Shown piece after piece: positions 63,496 to 64,000 of a stretch of 64,000 nt of DNA. The stretch comes from Brachyspira intermedia PWS/A. GTDB lineage: Bacteria; Spirochaetota; Brachyspiria; Brachyspirales; Brachyspiraceae. Within the stretch, counting starts at the first letter, position 1, and each line of letters starts with the position of its first letter. The stretch spans positions 3,100,001 through 3,164,000 of the forward strand of contig NC_017243.1 of the NCBI RefSeq assembly GCF_000223215.1, given 5' to 3'. The notes under the pieces were generated by a model. That model made no database searches. It saw only the letters and a program-made list of their open reading frames with translations, and had not been told where the DNA came from. A program made the position numbers and the translations under genes.

Positions 63496-63524
63496 ATTAT
63501 AGGACATTTTTTTTTAAAAATCAA
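63496..63524 (-). promoter_or_regulatory. Promoter of the CoA-transferase/Etf operon
   Basis: On the minus strand TTGATT (63524-63519), exactly 17 bp, then a perfect TATAAT (63501-63496). Transcription would start near 63489, giving a leader of about 35 nt that holds the ribosome site. Confidence 0.75.
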
Positions 63525-64000
63525 TGCATAATGTGATAAAATAGCCATTTTGTTTAATGCCAAAACTAAAAAAACATAAAATTTCAAGATATTGTATTTA
63601 AGTATTTCTTAATTTTATAGTATAACAAATATTTGAAATATAATCTTTATCAAAAATGTATACAAAATGTCATTATATTTTTTTTAGATTTTAATTAATT
63701 TTTCATTAGTTTTTTATAATATTAATTCTAGACTACAAAAAATAATATAAACGTTTCATAATTATAAAAAACTATAAAATAGGGGATTGTGGTATTATAA
63801 AATAATAACAAATTACCTAATATTGAACTTTGACATATTAAAATACTTTTCTTTGATCAATGATAAATAAGATTAACATTATTTGTTACACACAATAAAA
63901 ATATTTTTTAAATATTGTTCCTATTATAATGTAGAAAATAATTATTTTATATGATTACAAGCAAAAATTGTGAGTAAATAGCTAATAAATAAAATATACA
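63525..64000. other. AT-rich region at the window end
   Basis: About 476 bp with no open frame of gene quality on either strand and none of the palindromic or MITE-like motifs. It may contain the upstream region of a gene beyond the window. Confidence 0.5.

Overview
The window is very AT-rich, with A/T runs in most gaps. Its genes fit an anaerobic, host-associated spirochaete, almost certainly Brachyspira. The evidence is a V-type ATPase operon of spirochaete/chlamydial layout (E, DUF2764, A, B, D, I, K), two ferredoxin-linked 2-oxoacid oxidoreductases, glycerol and butyrate-type fermentation genes, and a methyl-accepting chemotaxis protein. A tryptophanase gene suggests an indole-positive species such as B. 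hyodysenteriae or B. intermedia. The species is inferred from gene content, not from a marker gene.

Layout. 1-6.8 kb: end of a rubrerythrin-like gene, then a glycerol operon (glpF, glpK, two flavoprotein subunits, an arginase-family gene and a DUF1667 iron-sulfur protein). 6.9-14.7 kb: DUF4241 gene, a 1.2-kb repeat-rich gap, MATE exporter, CarD regulator, PIN/TRAM membrane protein, cyclase-family hydrolase, outer-membrane barrel, Rpn-type nuclease. 15-17.6 kb: four-gene 2-oxoacid:ferredoxin oxidoreductase (alpha gene frameshifted). 17.9-28.4 kb: TPR protein, repeats, cystine-type symporter, peptidase T, and a second oxidoreductase made of alpha-beta and gamma-delta fusions. 28.8-35 kb: chemotaxis receptor, two exported proteins, tRNA-Ala(GGC), a pentapeptide-like membrane protein and a doubly frameshifted BrnT/BrnA module. 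35-44.8 kb: trmD, acetyltransferase, lipoprotein, heptose kinase, lspA, two pseudouridine synthases, LRR protein, dnaX. 45-47.7 kb: tryptophanase with an NSS transporter. 47.9-55.5 kb: V-ATPase operon. 56-63.5 kb: hpt and a six-gene operon (CoA-transferase, GntP permease, R-specific enoyl-CoA hydratase, acyl-CoA dehydrogenase, EtfB, EtfA).

The metabolic genes fit together as ferredoxin- and flavin-based fermentation with sodium-coupled transport. Oxoacid oxidoreductases reduce ferredoxin. The Etf/acyl-CoA dehydrogenase operon disposes of electrons as a short-chain acyl-CoA. The V-ATPase rotor has the complete sodium ligand set, which matches the sodium-symporter families nearby.

The most unusual content is non-coding. 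A family of large palindromic intergenic elements places short GC-rich motifs (CGCACG/CGTGCG and GGGTGGG/CCCGCCC) at nearly fixed spacings (about 74, 31, 78 and 42 bp), with two kinds of dyad centre about 172 bp apart. Intact, half and decayed copies lie at about 7.7, 8.2, 20.3, 22.9, 24.8, 35.0, 41.1 and 55.9 kb, often directly after stop codons. A second family of 260-300-bp MITE-like elements has inverted ends and apparent TA target duplications, and one copy has inserted into a palindromic element. Four reading frames (oxidoreductase alpha, brnA, brnT, lipoprotein) are each broken by one missing base in an A6 or T6 run.
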